The notes: generated by a model from the sequence alone, not told the origin. DNA of 64,000 bases from Daejeonella oryzae DSM 19973 (GCF_000422945.1 NZ_AUHA01000002.1:124001-188000), one strand, 5' to 3'. Numbered from the stretch's first letter, positions 1 through 8,497 are shown. Numbers and translations are program-made.

Positions 1-1
1 G

Positions 2-514
2 GATTACGCTGAAGATAAAGCCGCTACGGGAGAGTACTTTATTTTGAACCAGTTCTCCAACCCCGACAATTATAAAGCTCATTATAAAACCACCGGACCG
101 GAAATGTGGAAGGATACCGATCACTTGATCACTCATTTTGTGAGTTCGATGGGTACTACGGGAACTATCATGGGTTCGTCAATGTATTTAAAGGAGCAAA
201 ATCCGGCTATTCAGATTGTGGGATGTCAGCCCACAGAAGAATCCTCAATTCCCGGCATCAGGCGCTGGCCGGCGGAATACCTTCCCAAAATTTTCGATCC
301 GAGCCGTGTGGATCGCATTATAGATGTATCGCAGCAAGAAGCAACCGCCATGACCCGCAAACTTGCAAAAGTAGAAGGGATTTTTGCAGGCATGAGCAGC
401 GGAGGTGCCGCTTCGGCAGCGTTTCGTTTAGCTTCAGAACTGGAATCTGGATTAATCGTATTTATTGCTTGCGATCGCGGGGATAGGTATCTGAGTTCGG
501 ATTTATTTGGATAA
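2..514 (+). CDS. cysM: Cysteine synthase B, C-terminal part (5' truncated by window edge)
   Basis: PLP-dependent O-acetylserine sulfhydrylase, which makes cysteine from O-acetylserine and sulfide in the cytosol. The reading frame is open to the window edge, so only about 170 C-terminal residues are visible. Seen: the phosphate-binding GTTGT loop, the GMSSGGA segment and the CysM-type ending CDRGDRYLSS-x-LF, which favours CysM over CysK. Upstream residues visible before the first in-frame TTG still match the family (NQFSNPDNYKAHY), so that TTG is internal. It is chromosomal flank, left of the island. Confidence 0.93.
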   Translation, partial: DYAEDKAATGEYFILNQFSNPDNYKAHYKTTGPEMWKDTDHLITHFVSSMGTTGTIMGSSMYLKEQNPAIQIVGCQPTEESSIPGIRRWPAEYLPKIFDPSRVDRIIDVSQQEATAMTRKLAKVEGIFAGMSSGGAASAAFRLASELESGLIVFIACDRGDRYLSSDLFG

Positions 515-558
515 GTAAATCCATTTCACTAAACGGAAATCATCTGATTAATAAAGAA

Positions 559-585
559 ACAAAAAAAGCCACCCAAGGGTGGCTT

Positions 586-586
<1 letters not shown>
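559..586 (-). terminator. Terminator of tRNA-Ala
   Basis: Perfect 10-bp stem AAAGCCACCC (565-574) / GGGTGGCTTT (577-586) with a 2-nt spacer. Read on the minus strand it follows the tRNA 3' CCA directly and ends in a T-run. It may also stop cysM from the other side. Confidence 0.8.
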
Positions 587-731
<145 letters not shown>

Positions 732-740
732 TGCAATTAA

Positions 741-2027
741 TTGCACGTCAAAAGCACGTCAAAAACACCGCAGTCTGACCACAATTTCAATGATGTGGTA
801 TCAATTAAGATTATTTTAGAAAAAAGAAAGCCCAAGAGGGATGGTTCATTTCCTCTTTACTTTCAAATCTGCTTCAAAAGAAAAACAACTACCAGGAGCA
901 CAAAGATTTCCATCAATGAATCCTGTTGGGATGAGGATAAGAAGGAAATCAAAAGGAATCATCCGAATTTTAAGCTTTTAAATCAATCGCTTAAAAAGCA
1001 ATTTGCAGACATTCAGTCAGAGCTTTTATTGGCTGATGAAGAAAAAGTGATAAGCTATTTTAAACCTAAGGCAACTATAGCTTTTGTTCAAACGGAGGTA
1101 GAGATATTAAAAACGAAAAAAACTGTTTTCCAATTTGCTGAGGAACTGATAAAGGATCTGAAACTATCTAATAAGATTGGAAATGCCTGGGTTTACGAAT
1201 CTACAGTAAATGCCTTAAAGGGTTATCATCCTAACGAGATTCTGTTTGAACAGATAGATTATTTGTTTCTGGAGGATTATCAGAAGCATCTATTAAAGAG
1301 AGAAATTAAGCCAAATTCAATTTACTTATATATAAGAACCATCAGAATCTTCTACAATAAGGCGATTAAGCAAAAGCTTGTAGATAAAGCTTTATATCCC
1401 TTTGATGACTTCAAATTAAGACCTGAAAGGACTCGCAAGAGAGCTATCGACAAAGAACTAATCAAGCAGATAAAGAATTTAAGCCTTGTAGAAGACTCCA
1501 CCATCTGGCATGTTAGAAACTGGTTTTTGCTTTCCTTCTACCTTATTGGAATCTCAGTAATTGACTTAGCTCTTCTTATTAAGAAAAATTACCACGAAGG
1601 CAGAATTGAGTACAAGAGGAAAAAGACCGGGAAGTGGTATGATATAAAGATTGTACCCCAAGCTGCTGTAATATTAAAACTCTATCTAAATTCAGACAAA
1701 ACTTCAGGAGAATATATCTTACCTATTATTAACTATCAGCCAAAGAATGAAGAGAATTTAATGCGAATAGTTAAAAGCAGGACCAAACTAATCAATAAGT
1801 ACATAAAAAAGCTAGCTGAAATGATAGAATATGATGGTGAGATCACTTCATACACTGTCAGGCATTCTTGGGCAACCACCGCCAAAAAAATGGGTTATAG
1901 TAATGAGGTAATAGCAGAAGCACTCGGACATGAATATGGGAACGCAATAACTAATGTTTACCTGGATAAGTTTGATAAAGTCGTTGTCGATGAAGCGAAT
2001 GAAAAAGTATCTTCAAGTCTGGAATAG
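741..2027 (+). CDS. Tyrosine recombinase / IntDOT-like integrase
   Basis: Site-specific recombinase, very probably the enzyme that inserted this island. Order: N-terminal arm-DNA-binding domain (residues about 20-100), SAM-like core-binding domain (about 105-215), catalytic domain (about 225-415). Seen in box II: R374-H375, then ALGH (H397) and nucleophile Y407 in NVYL. The usual box-I arginine is replaced in LIGISVIDLALL, as in CTnDOT IntDOT-type enzymes. 428 aa is normal length. The start is uncertain: a stop ends at 740, TTG 741 is the first possible codon and GTG 795 the next; no in-frame ATG fits the N-domain. The first codons overlap the putative arm sites. Confidence 0.93.
   Translation: MHVKSTSKTPQSDHNFNDVVSIKIILEKRKPKRDGSFPLYFQICFKRKTTTRSTKISINESCWDEDKKEIKRNHPNFKLLNQSLKKQFADIQSELLLADEEKVISYFKPKATIAFVQTEVEILKTKKTVFQFAEELIKDLKLSNKIGNAWVYESTVNALKGYHPNEILFEQIDYLFLEDYQKHLLKREIKPNSIYLYIRTIRIFYNKAIKQKLVDKALYPFDDFKLRPERTRKRAIDKELIKQIKNLSLVEDSTIWHVRNWFLLSFYLIGISVIDLALLIKKNYHEGRIEYKRKKTGKWYDIKIVPQAAVILKLYLNSDKTSGEYILPIINYQPKNEENLMRIVKSRTKLINKYIKKLAEMIEYDGEITSYTVRHSWATTAKKMGYSNEVIAEALGHEYGNAITNVYLDKFDKVVVDEANEKVSSSLE
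743..780. repeat. Left-end integrase arm-type sites (putative)
   Basis: Two exact tandem copies of GCACGTCAAAA (743-753 and 754-764), then GCAGTCTGACC (770-780). The right end of the island has tandem GCACGTAAATT / GCACGTAAAAG (24499-24520) and the exact reverse complement GGTCAGACTGC (24490-24500). The 11-bp period (one helical turn) and placement just inside both att copies suggest recombinase or accessory-factor binding sites. Confidence 0.5.
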
Positions 2028-2068
2028 ACTAGGAATTCCACAAATAAGATTTTTTATCTTCCTTAAAC

Positions 2069-2125
2069 TAGGACATAAATTCTTCAAAAAATCATTATTA
2101 AGAGGTTAATATTATTTTTGTCCTA
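2069..2125. repeat. Nested-dyad element, copy 1
   Basis: Arms TAGGACA (2069-2075) and TGTCCTA (2119-2125) enclose an AT-rich 43-nt loop, followed at once by a GC-stem terminator. The same layout recurs at 7938-8037, with AGGACACT / AGTGTCCT arms followed by a second hairpin. It lies 40 nt after the integrase stop. Confidence 0.45.
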
Positions 2126-2133
2126 AACCTGAA

Positions 2134-2165
2134 AGGCAGTTCTTATATATGGGACTGCCTTTTTT
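2134..2165 (+). terminator. Rho-independent terminator after integrase
   Basis: Stem AGGCAGT (2134-2140) / ACTGCCT (2154-2160), 13-nt loop, followed by a T-run. It would end the integrase transcript before the next gene at 2196. Confidence 0.8.
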
Positions 2166-2195
2166 ATATCATCTTTAGCTTTTAAATAGATAAAC

Positions 2196-3002
2196 ATGTC
2201 AGCTGCTTTTACAGTAAACCCCGATTTCGATATTATAAGAAAATATTATTTTACAAATACTGACTCTGAGGAATATTATAATCTCATTGCAGATTTTAAG
2301 AGCAGTGGCTCCCGTTATGACTCCCATATAGCCCTAGACCAAACTGAAGAAGAAAAAGATGAGTTTTTAAAGGATTTCACTGCTATCCTCAATAAATATA
2401 ACCTTGCCACACATTACGAGAACCTACTATATATAAGCTTATACCTTTATGAAAAATATTGGGATGTCTACGCATCATGGCATCAATACTATGATTCTGA
2501 AAAGAGAGCTGTTCAATTAGCCAAAGTAGTTCACTTCTTACAGACCATAAGTAATGATAAAACGATTGATATATCCTTTAAAAATGGTAGCAAAAAGGCT
2601 AAATTGGATGATAAACATTTGTCTAACTGGATTAAGCAAGTGATTTTAGAAGCCGTAGAGCAAGCTAATTTTCCATTAGTTTTTGGCGATTTTGCACTCA
2701 ATACCTTAAAAGGTTTGACGCCTAATGAATTTGAAGCTCTAAGTAAACATAAACCCAAAAATCCAAAAGTTGATTTCAACAATGCTGTGGCATTGTTTTG
2801 TCTCTCATTATACCGATTTATAAATGCTGAAACAGTTTTAAAAGCCAGTGAAGGTTCAAGATTTTCAGATGCTCAAGTCAATCTCTTTTTCGAAATATGC
2901 AGCTTATTTAAAATGCTCTCCTCAGATAACATATCCTCTGATCCAAAAGATTATATGCGAAGTATACTTAATCAGCATATAAATAAAATGATAACAGTCT
3001 GA
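2196..3002 (+). CDS. Hypothetical protein, 268 aa
   Basis: I do not recognise the family. The protein is soluble, rich in aromatic and charged residues, and predicted mostly helical (for example YENLLYISLYLYEKYW). No signal peptide or membrane span is seen. It is the first gene after the integrase terminator and precedes the 201-aa and helicase-like genes on the same strand, so a role in maintaining the element is possible, but only by position. ATG 2196 is the only reasonable start. Confidence 0.75.
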   Translation: MSAAFTVNPDFDIIRKYYFTNTDSEEYYNLIADFKSSGSRYDSHIALDQTEEEKDEFLKDFTAILNKYNLATHYENLLYISLYLYEKYWDVYASWHQYYDSEKRAVQLAKVVHFLQTISNDKTIDISFKNGSKKAKLDDKHLSNWIKQVILEAVEQANFPLVFGDFALNTLKGLTPNEFEALSKHKPKNPKVDFNNAVALFCLSLYRFINAETVLKASEGSRFSDAQVNLFFEICSLFKMLSSDNISSDPKDYMRSILNQHINKMITV

Positions 3003-3100
3003 TATTCAAGGAAAAATAATTACTTTAAAAACCTCTTCTACATTTTCCCCCTGCCTTTCTTGTTCTCTGCACCTTTGTTTTGTCATCAGCAATTAAGCTT

Positions 3101-3685
3101 ATGATTAAAACAAAGAAAATGAAAAATTCGATTAGTAACATCATTTCACGGTACAATGAACTACAACCAAAGACAGGAAGCAAAATCACTCCAAGAGTAG
3201 GATTCTATTTTATCCAAGAAATATTTGAAGACGCTAAATACGTGAATATTCCTAAGGCTAAAGCACTCTGGAAAGAAAACCTAAGTGACAAGTTTAACAA
3301 AGGGGCAGAAGTAATTATTCAGCTTACCTCTCTAAAGGAAACGGCACCAGAACCAGCTAATTTTAATCCGGAAGCCTTAATTGATCGAATTGTTCAGGTA
3401 ACAAACACCTATTGCTCAGAACTTGAGTATAGAGGTAAGGTTTGGCCTATAGTAAAGTGTCAATGGATAATCGACAACTCGCCTGTAGAATTTTCAATCC
3501 CAAGTTTCTTGGATTTATTCGATCAAAATACCTCACTTATTGTTTTTTGCGATGCAGAAAATATGGCTATTGGTCAAGATATTATTGAGCAACAGGAGGA
3601 TGAATATAACAATCTTAACTTCAATGAGGACAATGATGAACAATATACAGGAGAGGATGAAAATCAATATGATCCGAAGTTTTAA
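3101..3685 (+). CDS. Hypothetical protein with acidic C-terminal tail
   Basis: Family not recognised. The N-terminus is basic (IKTKKMKNSI) and the last 30 or so residues are strongly acidic and Asn/Gln-rich, ending DENQYDPKF; such tails are common in DNA- or partner-binding proteins. ATG 3101 is chosen; the frame is open to TTG 3080, and ATG 3119 is also possible. It lies 98 nt after the 268-aa gene and 46 nt before the helicase-like gene, so the three may be co-transcribed. Confidence 0.7.
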   Translation: MIKTKKMKNSISNIISRYNELQPKTGSKITPRVGFYFIQEIFEDAKYVNIPKAKALWKENLSDKFNKGAEVIIQLTSLKETAPEPANFNPEALIDRIVQVTNTYCSELEYRGKVWPIVKCQWIIDNSPVEFSIPSFLDLFDQNTSLIVFCDAENMAIGQDIIEQQEDEYNNLNFNEDNDEQYTGEDENQYDPKF

Positions 3686-3731
3686 ATTACTCACGTACAA
3701 ATAGATATTTTCACTTTTAATATAAAAAACA

Positions 3732-5696
3732 ATGTCCTTAAAATTAGAATTCGATCAGGTTGTGAATGTGCCAAATAATAAGTGGTTCAATGAAATCCCA
3801 GGATTTGAAGAAATACCAACTAACACCATTATATATAAAACTAAAACCGGGATAGGCGCAACATTTTCAGAAATTTTATCGAAAAGAAATTCCATAATCA
3901 TGCTTCCTCACCTCAGTATTATAAAAAACAAACAGAGCAAGTGGGGAAAAAAATACAACACCTTTGCAGTTTATGGAGATGGCCAAGAGACTAAATATAA
4001 GGACATTGTTAATTATTTATTATCTGACGTAAAGCATAAAAAATTCTTAACTACACCCCGAGGATTAGATAAAATAAAATTCGCTATAAATCAAATCAGT
4101 GAAAAGATTAGCAATGAAGATTTATACTCACAATACTTTTTATTAGTAGATGAGTGCCATAAATGGGTCAAAGATACTGGCTATAGGGATGACATGATAC
4201 CACCAATAGAGGACTTCTTCCAATTTCAAAAGAAAGCAATGGTGTCAGCTACTGTAATCCCATTAAGTGATTCCCGTTTCAAGATTCAAGAGTTCCGTCA
4301 TGTACGTCTAAATCCAGTTCACGCTCTTACAAAAGATATAAAATGGTTCAGGGAAGAATTAATTAGTAACCCTTTAAGAAGCGTGAAAGGGAATCAACTA
4401 AAGCCGGTTCACCCTTATAAAAAAGATCTGAAAGTGTTTAACGTCAATGGATTAACGAATGGCCTAATAGACTATATTAAAAATAATCCGGTGGATACCT
4501 ATTGTATCTTCTTTAATTCAATCAAGGGAATCAAAAGCCTTATTTCCGACCTTAAAATTTTGGAGGATTCCAGAATATTTTGTTCCTCAGAAAGTTGCAA
4601 GCTTTTGAAATTGGAGCCGATAAAATATAAATGCTCGGATGAATTTAAAAAAGCAGATGCTGGCTTATTAACTAAATACAACTTTTTTACAAGTAGCTTT
4701 TATTCGGGTCTGGACATTGATCTATGTTTTAAACCCAATATTATAATCCTTACCGATGCCTGTAATGCAGAATATTCTAAAGTAGACCCATATACTGACG
4801 TTCTTCAGATTATAGGACGATTCCGCAATAATATGTACAAGGAAATTGTCCATATATACGATTACACCAAGCTTACTACAACCCTAAGTGAAGAACGATT
4901 TCAAAAGCAGATTGACGCTTCTAAGATTTTCTATGAAGCAGTTCTTAATATGAAAGAACTACTAGTTGATCCAGAAATCGAAGATTTTTATTCTGAATAT
5001 ATATCCAGAATTTTCCCACATTCAACCTTTTTAGATCAAAATGGTATCTATTCTTCTTTTAAAGAGGATAATTACCGAGATCACAACAGAGTCCAAACAT
5101 ATTATAGTGAGTTTTACAAGCTGTTTGCTGCCTATAGAAATTCGGGTTTGTACAATCTATCATTTGACAGGGAAATCTACGAGAAAGATCAACTAATTCA
5201 TCTGAAGCAATTCCCGGGAAAATACTCAACCAAAAATAATTTAATGTTATCAGAGGCCCTTGAAGAGCTAGAATTAATCAAAGGTACTAACGCTTATATT
5301 AATTATGTGCAAGGCCTTGATCAAATCTTTCCAATAATTGTTTCAGCTTTTAGAAGACTAGGGTTCGAAAAATTAAAGGAAATAGGTTTTCGTAAAAAAG
5401 CAATCATGACACAGATTATATTGCTAGACCGGGATGAAAGAAAAAACTTTATGCCGCTTATTGATCTGGTACTTCTAAATTTCCAGGTAGGACGCTCCTA
5501 TTCACGGGACTACATTAAAAAGACAATGCAATCTCTATATGATTCATTAGGGATTCTGGATAATGCTAAAGGATCGGATATTAGCGCTTTTTTTGAAACG
5601 AAATATCGCAACATGGGGACAAAACACAAGTCTATTACCGGCCTGCTCCTAATCGACATTAGATACAATTTAAAAAATGAATACAAACGAAGGTAG
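3732..5696 (+). CDS. SF2 helicase-like ATPase of the element
   Basis: A 654-aa protein with recognisable superfamily 2 signatures: a degenerate Walker A KTKTGIGAT (36-44, where classical enzymes have GxGKT), DECH Walker B (140-143), motif III VSAT (171-174), a motif V-like segment TSSFYSGLDID (320-330) and motif VI QIIGRFRN (359-366). The C-terminal 280 residues match no domain I know. It probably remodels DNA during replication or transfer of the island, or serves defence; the sequence does not decide. It is followed by a 13-bp dyad and converges with the winged-helix gene at 5815. Confidence 0.75.
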   Translation: MSLKLEFDQVVNVPNNKWFNEIPGFEEIPTNTIIYKTKTGIGATFSEILSKRNSIIMLPHLSIIKNKQSKWGKKYNTFAVYGDGQETKYKDIVNYLLSDVKHKKFLTTPRGLDKIKFAINQISEKISNEDLYSQYFLLVDECHKWVKDTGYRDDMIPPIEDFFQFQKKAMVSATVIPLSDSRFKIQEFRHVRLNPVHALTKDIKWFREELISNPLRSVKGNQLKPVHPYKKDLKVFNVNGLTNGLIDYIKNNPVDTYCIFFNSIKGIKSLISDLKILEDSRIFCSSESCKLLKLEPIKYKCSDEFKKADAGLLTKYNFFTSSFYSGLDIDLCFKPNIIILTDACNAEYSKVDPYTDVLQIIGRFRNNMYKEIVHIYDYTKLTTTLSEERFQKQIDASKIFYEAVLNMKELLVDPEIEDFYSEYISRIFPHSTFLDQNGIYSSFKEDNYRDHNRVQTYYSEFYKLFAAYRNSGLYNLSFDREIYEKDQLIHLKQFPGKYSTKNNLMLSEALEELELIKGTNAYINYVQGLDQIFPIIVSAFRRLGFEKLKEIGFRKKAIMTQIILLDRDERKNFMPLIDLVLLNFQVGRSYSRDYIKKTMQSLYDSLGILDNAKGSDISAFFETKYRNMGTKHKSITGLLLIDIRYNLKNEYKRR

Positions 5697-5699
5697 AAA

Positions 5700-5756
5700 G
5701 TGCACAATTTTATAACATATGGTTAAGTTTAATACACTTATTTTAAAATTGTGCAC
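5700..5756. terminator. Long dyad between convergent genes
   Basis: Perfect 13-bp arms GTGCACAATTTTA (5700-5712) and TAAAATTGTGCAC (5744-5756) around a 31-nt loop, 3 nt after the helicase-like stop and before the stop of the convergent gene. Most simply a bidirectional terminator. Its GTGCAC-AT-rich arms resemble the dyads at 11118-11174 and 17684-17735. Confidence 0.55.
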
Positions 5757-5814
5757 CTGCATCTCTATCAAATAAATGTTACCTTTTAGAATTGGAAAAG
5801 GACATTGTTCCGGA

Positions 5815-6453
5815 TTATCCTACAAATAAATGAAGAGTAGGTGAAGGCTTTTCCTCGACATTAAAATTCCAATTTATCCGATCCTGATTTAAAGATCTAA
5901 CAGTATAGGTTTTATCACAAATAGGCCTCAAAGACTTAACAGTTTCAATAATGAAACCCTTTGAAACAAGTGCCACATATTGTTTATAAACCTGCTGATA
6001 ACTTAAACCAAGAACATTAGCAAGCCTTTTAGTATCAGACCCATGGCTAAGCGAAGTACATTGAAAGAATTGCCTTAAGCAAAGCAGCATCCCTTTTTGA
6101 TTTGCTGTTAAATCTTCTACCTCAAAAAATTCAAGCGGAATCTTGCAAGGAGAAGCAACCTCCGCAAAATAGTATTTATTTGAAACTTTAAGTTTACGTG
6201 ATCTTTCAACTGTTACTAAGCCAGCTGATTCCAACCTCCCAATGGAATTGATTACATACGTTTTTGACATACCTGCTTTTTTTCCAATAGTCTCATGACT
6301 TGGAAAACATAATTTATTATCTGAGTTCTTAAAGGATCTTATCGTCACATAGGTTAGAATATCTTTATACTCCAAGCCCTGCTTTTTTAAATTATTAACA
6401 TGTGGAATTAGAACATATCGTCCACGATTCCATTCTTGCTTATACATAATCAT
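5815..6453 (-). CDS. Winged-helix DNA-binding protein (paralogue of next gene)
   Basis: 212 aa with two helix-turn-helix-like units. The first, about residues 30-85, has the pattern ILTYVTIRSF-x-NSDNKLCFPSHETI-x-KKAG and then a recognition helix. The second is at about 115-165 (LTANQKGMLLCLRQF, then LANVLGLSYQQVYKQY). This is the architecture of plasmid and phage replication initiators and regulators of the HTH_36/RepA type. It is clearly homologous along its whole length to the protein at 6666-7352. A hairpin sits just before its start codon. Role: regulator or initiator of the element, undecided. Confidence 0.75.
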   Translation of the reverse strand: MIMYKQEWNRGRYVLIPHVNNLKKQGLEYKDILTYVTIRSFKNSDNKLCFPSHETIGKKAGMSKTYVINSIGRLESAGLVTVERSRKLKVSNKYYFAEVASPCKIPLEFFEVEDLTANQKGMLLCLRQFFQCTSLSHGSDTKRLANVLGLSYQQVYKQYVALVSKGFIIETVKSLRPICDKTYTVRSLNQDRINWNFNVEEKPSPTLHLFVG

Positions 6454-6459
6454 TTAAGC

Positions 6460-6477
6460 TTCACCAGATTTGGTGAA
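6460..6477 (-). promoter_or_regulatory. Leader hairpin or operator at the winged-helix start
   Basis: TTCACCA (6460-6466), loop GATT, TGGTGAA (6471-6477), starting 7 nt upstream of the ATG of the gene ending at 5815. The position would block ribosome entry if folded, or it could be a dyad operator for autoregulation. Confidence 0.45.
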
Positions 6478-6557
6478 CCTTTTGGTTTTTTTATTCATAA
6501 TTGAGTTAATCTCGAGTGAGGAAAAAGTTATAAATCATCGAATATTTTCCACAGAAG

Positions 6558-6640
6558 ACTCTAACTATATAGTCAATACGGCAGTTATTAGCGGTGAAAC
6601 TGTAATGAAAAATTAGCTTCTTTATATAAATAGTTAGAGT
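6558..6640. repeat. Inverted repeat between the two winged-helix genes
   Basis: Perfect 11-bp arms ACTCTAACTAT (6558-6568) and ATAGTTAGAGT (6630-6640), 61 nt apart. The left arm overlaps a separate 10-bp palindrome ACTATATAGT (6564-6573). They lie in the 212-nt gap upstream of the gene ending at 5815, consistent with paired operator sites and DNA looping. Confidence 0.5.
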
Positions 6641-6665
6641 AGCCTACAGAAAAAAATAGGAAGGC

Positions 6666-7352
6666 TTATTCTCTGGAACTGTGATCCATATTTTTAAATA
6701 TCTGGATAGCCATAGAAACAATTGCCAAACTTTTAGATTGTGTTTCAGAAGCTTTAGCTTTTATAAGATAGGATGAAGAAGTCATCGTATATTTCCAATT
6801 GAGCTTATCAGTAAACTTAAAAACCTTACACAAGCTCTTAGTTGATGCATCTTCAATAATCTGATCAGATATATACCCTTTTAAAACAAGCGAGCTAAAC
6901 TGCTTGTGAATCGTTCTGTAAGTAAGCCCTGAGACAGATGCTATTTCTGATATAGATTCACAACAATCCAATTCTGAATTACAGTATTCCCTCAGTAATA
7001 ATAACATGCTTTTTTCATTAGCCGTTAAATCATTCGAATGAAATATCTGATAAGGCACCTTCTGGTAAGCTACCACTTCACTAAACATATATGAATGTCT
7101 AACACGAACAGTCCCAATTTTCCATACATCTAAAAATCCAGCTTTATCTAATCGTTTTATTGACTCACCCAAAAACTTTTTTGATAGTTGGGCAAGATTG
7201 GCAATGGTATTATAACTTGGATAGCAGTATTCATCTTTTGAATTGTAAAATGATCTAATTGTGATGTAGGTAAGAATATCTGTGTACTTTAATTTGTACT
7301 CAGAAAGGTTTTTAAAATTTGGCTTTATAACAAAGCGTGCATTGGAGTTCAT
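6666..7352 (-). CDS. Winged-helix DNA-binding protein, 228 aa (paralogue)
   Basis: Same layout as the gene ending at 5815: shared segments include KYTDILTYITIRSF, CYPSYNTIANLAQLS, HSNDLTANEKSMLLLLREY and SGLTYRTIHKQFSSLVLKGY. It probably arose by tandem duplication. It carries an extra C-terminal tail of about 40 residues. It is transcribed in the same direction, upstream of its paralogue, and diverges from the 76-aa gene at 7678. The intervening 325 nt hold AT-rich palindromes. Likely a replication initiator or transcription regulator. Confidence 0.75.
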   Translation of the reverse strand: MNSNARFVIKPNFKNLSEYKLKYTDILTYITIRSFYNSKDEYCYPSYNTIANLAQLSKKFLGESIKRLDKAGFLDVWKIGTVRVRHSYMFSEVVAYQKVPYQIFHSNDLTANEKSMLLLLREYCNSELDCCESISEIASVSGLTYRTIHKQFSSLVLKGYISDQIIEDASTKSLCKVFKFTDKLNWKYTMTSSSYLIKAKASETQSKSLAIVSMAIQIFKNMDHSSRE

Positions 7353-7677
7353 TAAATTGTAAGAATTATTAATTAAAATGGCTGATCTTGAAAGGAACGA
7401 AGAAAGCGCCTATGATAGATGATCTAATTGGGTTATTGGGATAACCTTATTTTTTTAGTATTATAAATATACCGAAAAAAGCCCGCAATTCCTAGGGGAT
7501 TATGACATAAGTGAATTTTTAAGGAATAGCAAGATTGTTTGACGAAGCTCATTTAAAGAATAAAGTTTGATATCCTAATAATTCAAATTACTAATATTAT
7601 TAGCATTATTAATGTTATTTTTGAATTCATCTTCCTGGAAGATTTTATAGATTTTATAGCTCAAATAAATCCTTTTT
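7353..7677. promoter_or_regulatory. Divergent control region with AT-rich palindromes
   Basis: A 325-nt gene-free region between divergent genes. At 7580-7627 arms AATTCAAA / TTTGAATT enclose two abutting palindromes, CTAATATTATTAG (7591-7603) and CATTATTAATG (7604-7614). Such an AT-rich nested dyad next to initiator-like genes could be an operator or an origin. No clear promoter boxes were identified. Confidence 0.4.
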
Positions 7678-7908
7678 ATGCCAATAATTACATTAAAACA
7701 TGACGGTAAAATATACCAGCGAGAAGTAAATCGAAATTTTAACGGAATCTACATCATGCATTCTAAAGGGATTACATACTGGTTTCGGAAGGATGCAGAT
7801 TATGTTAAAATTAATAATGGCTGGCATTTAGTCAATGGTACTACATTACCAGATTTTTTGATGGGACTTATTAGTGAAGAGTTAGAGCGTTTGAGTTTTA
7901 TAGGTTAA
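7678..7908 (+). CDS. Small hypothetical protein, 76 aa
   Basis: Not recognised. It looks like a compact beta-rich domain (ITLKHDGKIYQREVNRNFNGIYIMHSKGITYWFRKD) ending in a short helix. ATG 7678 is well placed after a long AT-rich leader. It stands alone, with structured RNA-like dyads immediately downstream. It could be a small regulator or effector of the element; nothing in the sequence decides. Confidence 0.6.
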   Translation: MPIITLKHDGKIYQREVNRNFNGIYIMHSKGITYWFRKDADYVKINNGWHLVNGTTLPDFLMGLISEELERLSFIG

Positions 7909-7937
7909 TAACTAGCCGAAGAAGTTAAAGGGTTTAA

Positions 7938-8040
7938 AGGACACTAAAATCAGAAAAGGGTATTTATATACCCTCATACAAAACAGTGTCCTAAAAAAGC
8001 AGATTAAGTAAGAATGAAAATTCTGAAAGGTCTGCTTTTG
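7938..8040 (+). ncRNA. Two nested stem-loops (structured element, copy 2)
   Basis: First structure: outer arms AGGACACT (7938-7945) / AGTGTCCT (7985-7992), inner hairpin AGGGTAT / ATACCCT with loop TTAT (7957-7974). Second: outer arms AAGCAGA (7997-8003) / TCTGCTT (8031-8037), inner stem AGAAT / ATTCT closed by a GAAA tetraloop (8011-8024), then a T-rich stretch. The second half could end transcription of the 76-aa gene; the whole looks like a folded RNA. Related arms occur at 2069-2125 and 23732-23784. Confidence 0.4.
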
Positions 8041-8434
8041 TTGTTTTATGGGTTTACTATTTAAAAGCTTATGCTAATAAACCAACTGTAAAAAAAATTA
8101 TATAAAATTTTTTGCATTCTATGCTCACAGGCCTAGTCATGAATTTCAGCCCCCATCTTATTGTCGATGGAATAAGATTCTAATGTGCGCTTTCCACGAG
8201 AAGAGAGCCTAGATTTCTACAAAAGTGTAAGCTTTTAAAAAGTAGGTACAATCGCTTTATCTCATCTATAACCGATGCCTTGCCAAATCTGAAAGCAATA
8301 TTTCCCAACTGTTTCCCTGACTATTTAAAAGCTAAAACTCCTCGTTTTGCTGCTTTAACCTACTCATTTACAACTTACCACTTATTTCACAAAATCCATA
8401 ACTAACTACTAAAGTAACATCATTGAAGAATTTG
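8041..8434. other. Gene-free stretch
   Basis: No convincing ORF or RNA gene was seen. The only structure noted is an A/T-tract dyad near 8089-8118 (A-run, short spacer, T-run). Confidence 0.5.
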
Positions 8435-8457
8435 AGGGCCGTTAAGGCCCTTTTTTT
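8435..8457 (+). terminator. Strong hairpin with T-run
   Basis: AGGGCC (8435-8440), loop GTTAA, GGCCCT (8446-8451) and seven T. No gene lies just upstream on this strand, so it ends either an untranslated RNA from 8.0-8.4 kb or read-through. It also insulates the gene at 8498. Confidence 0.7.
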
Positions 8458-8497
8458 ATTGCCTCACACTTTTATAAACCCTTTAAAAACAATTTAA

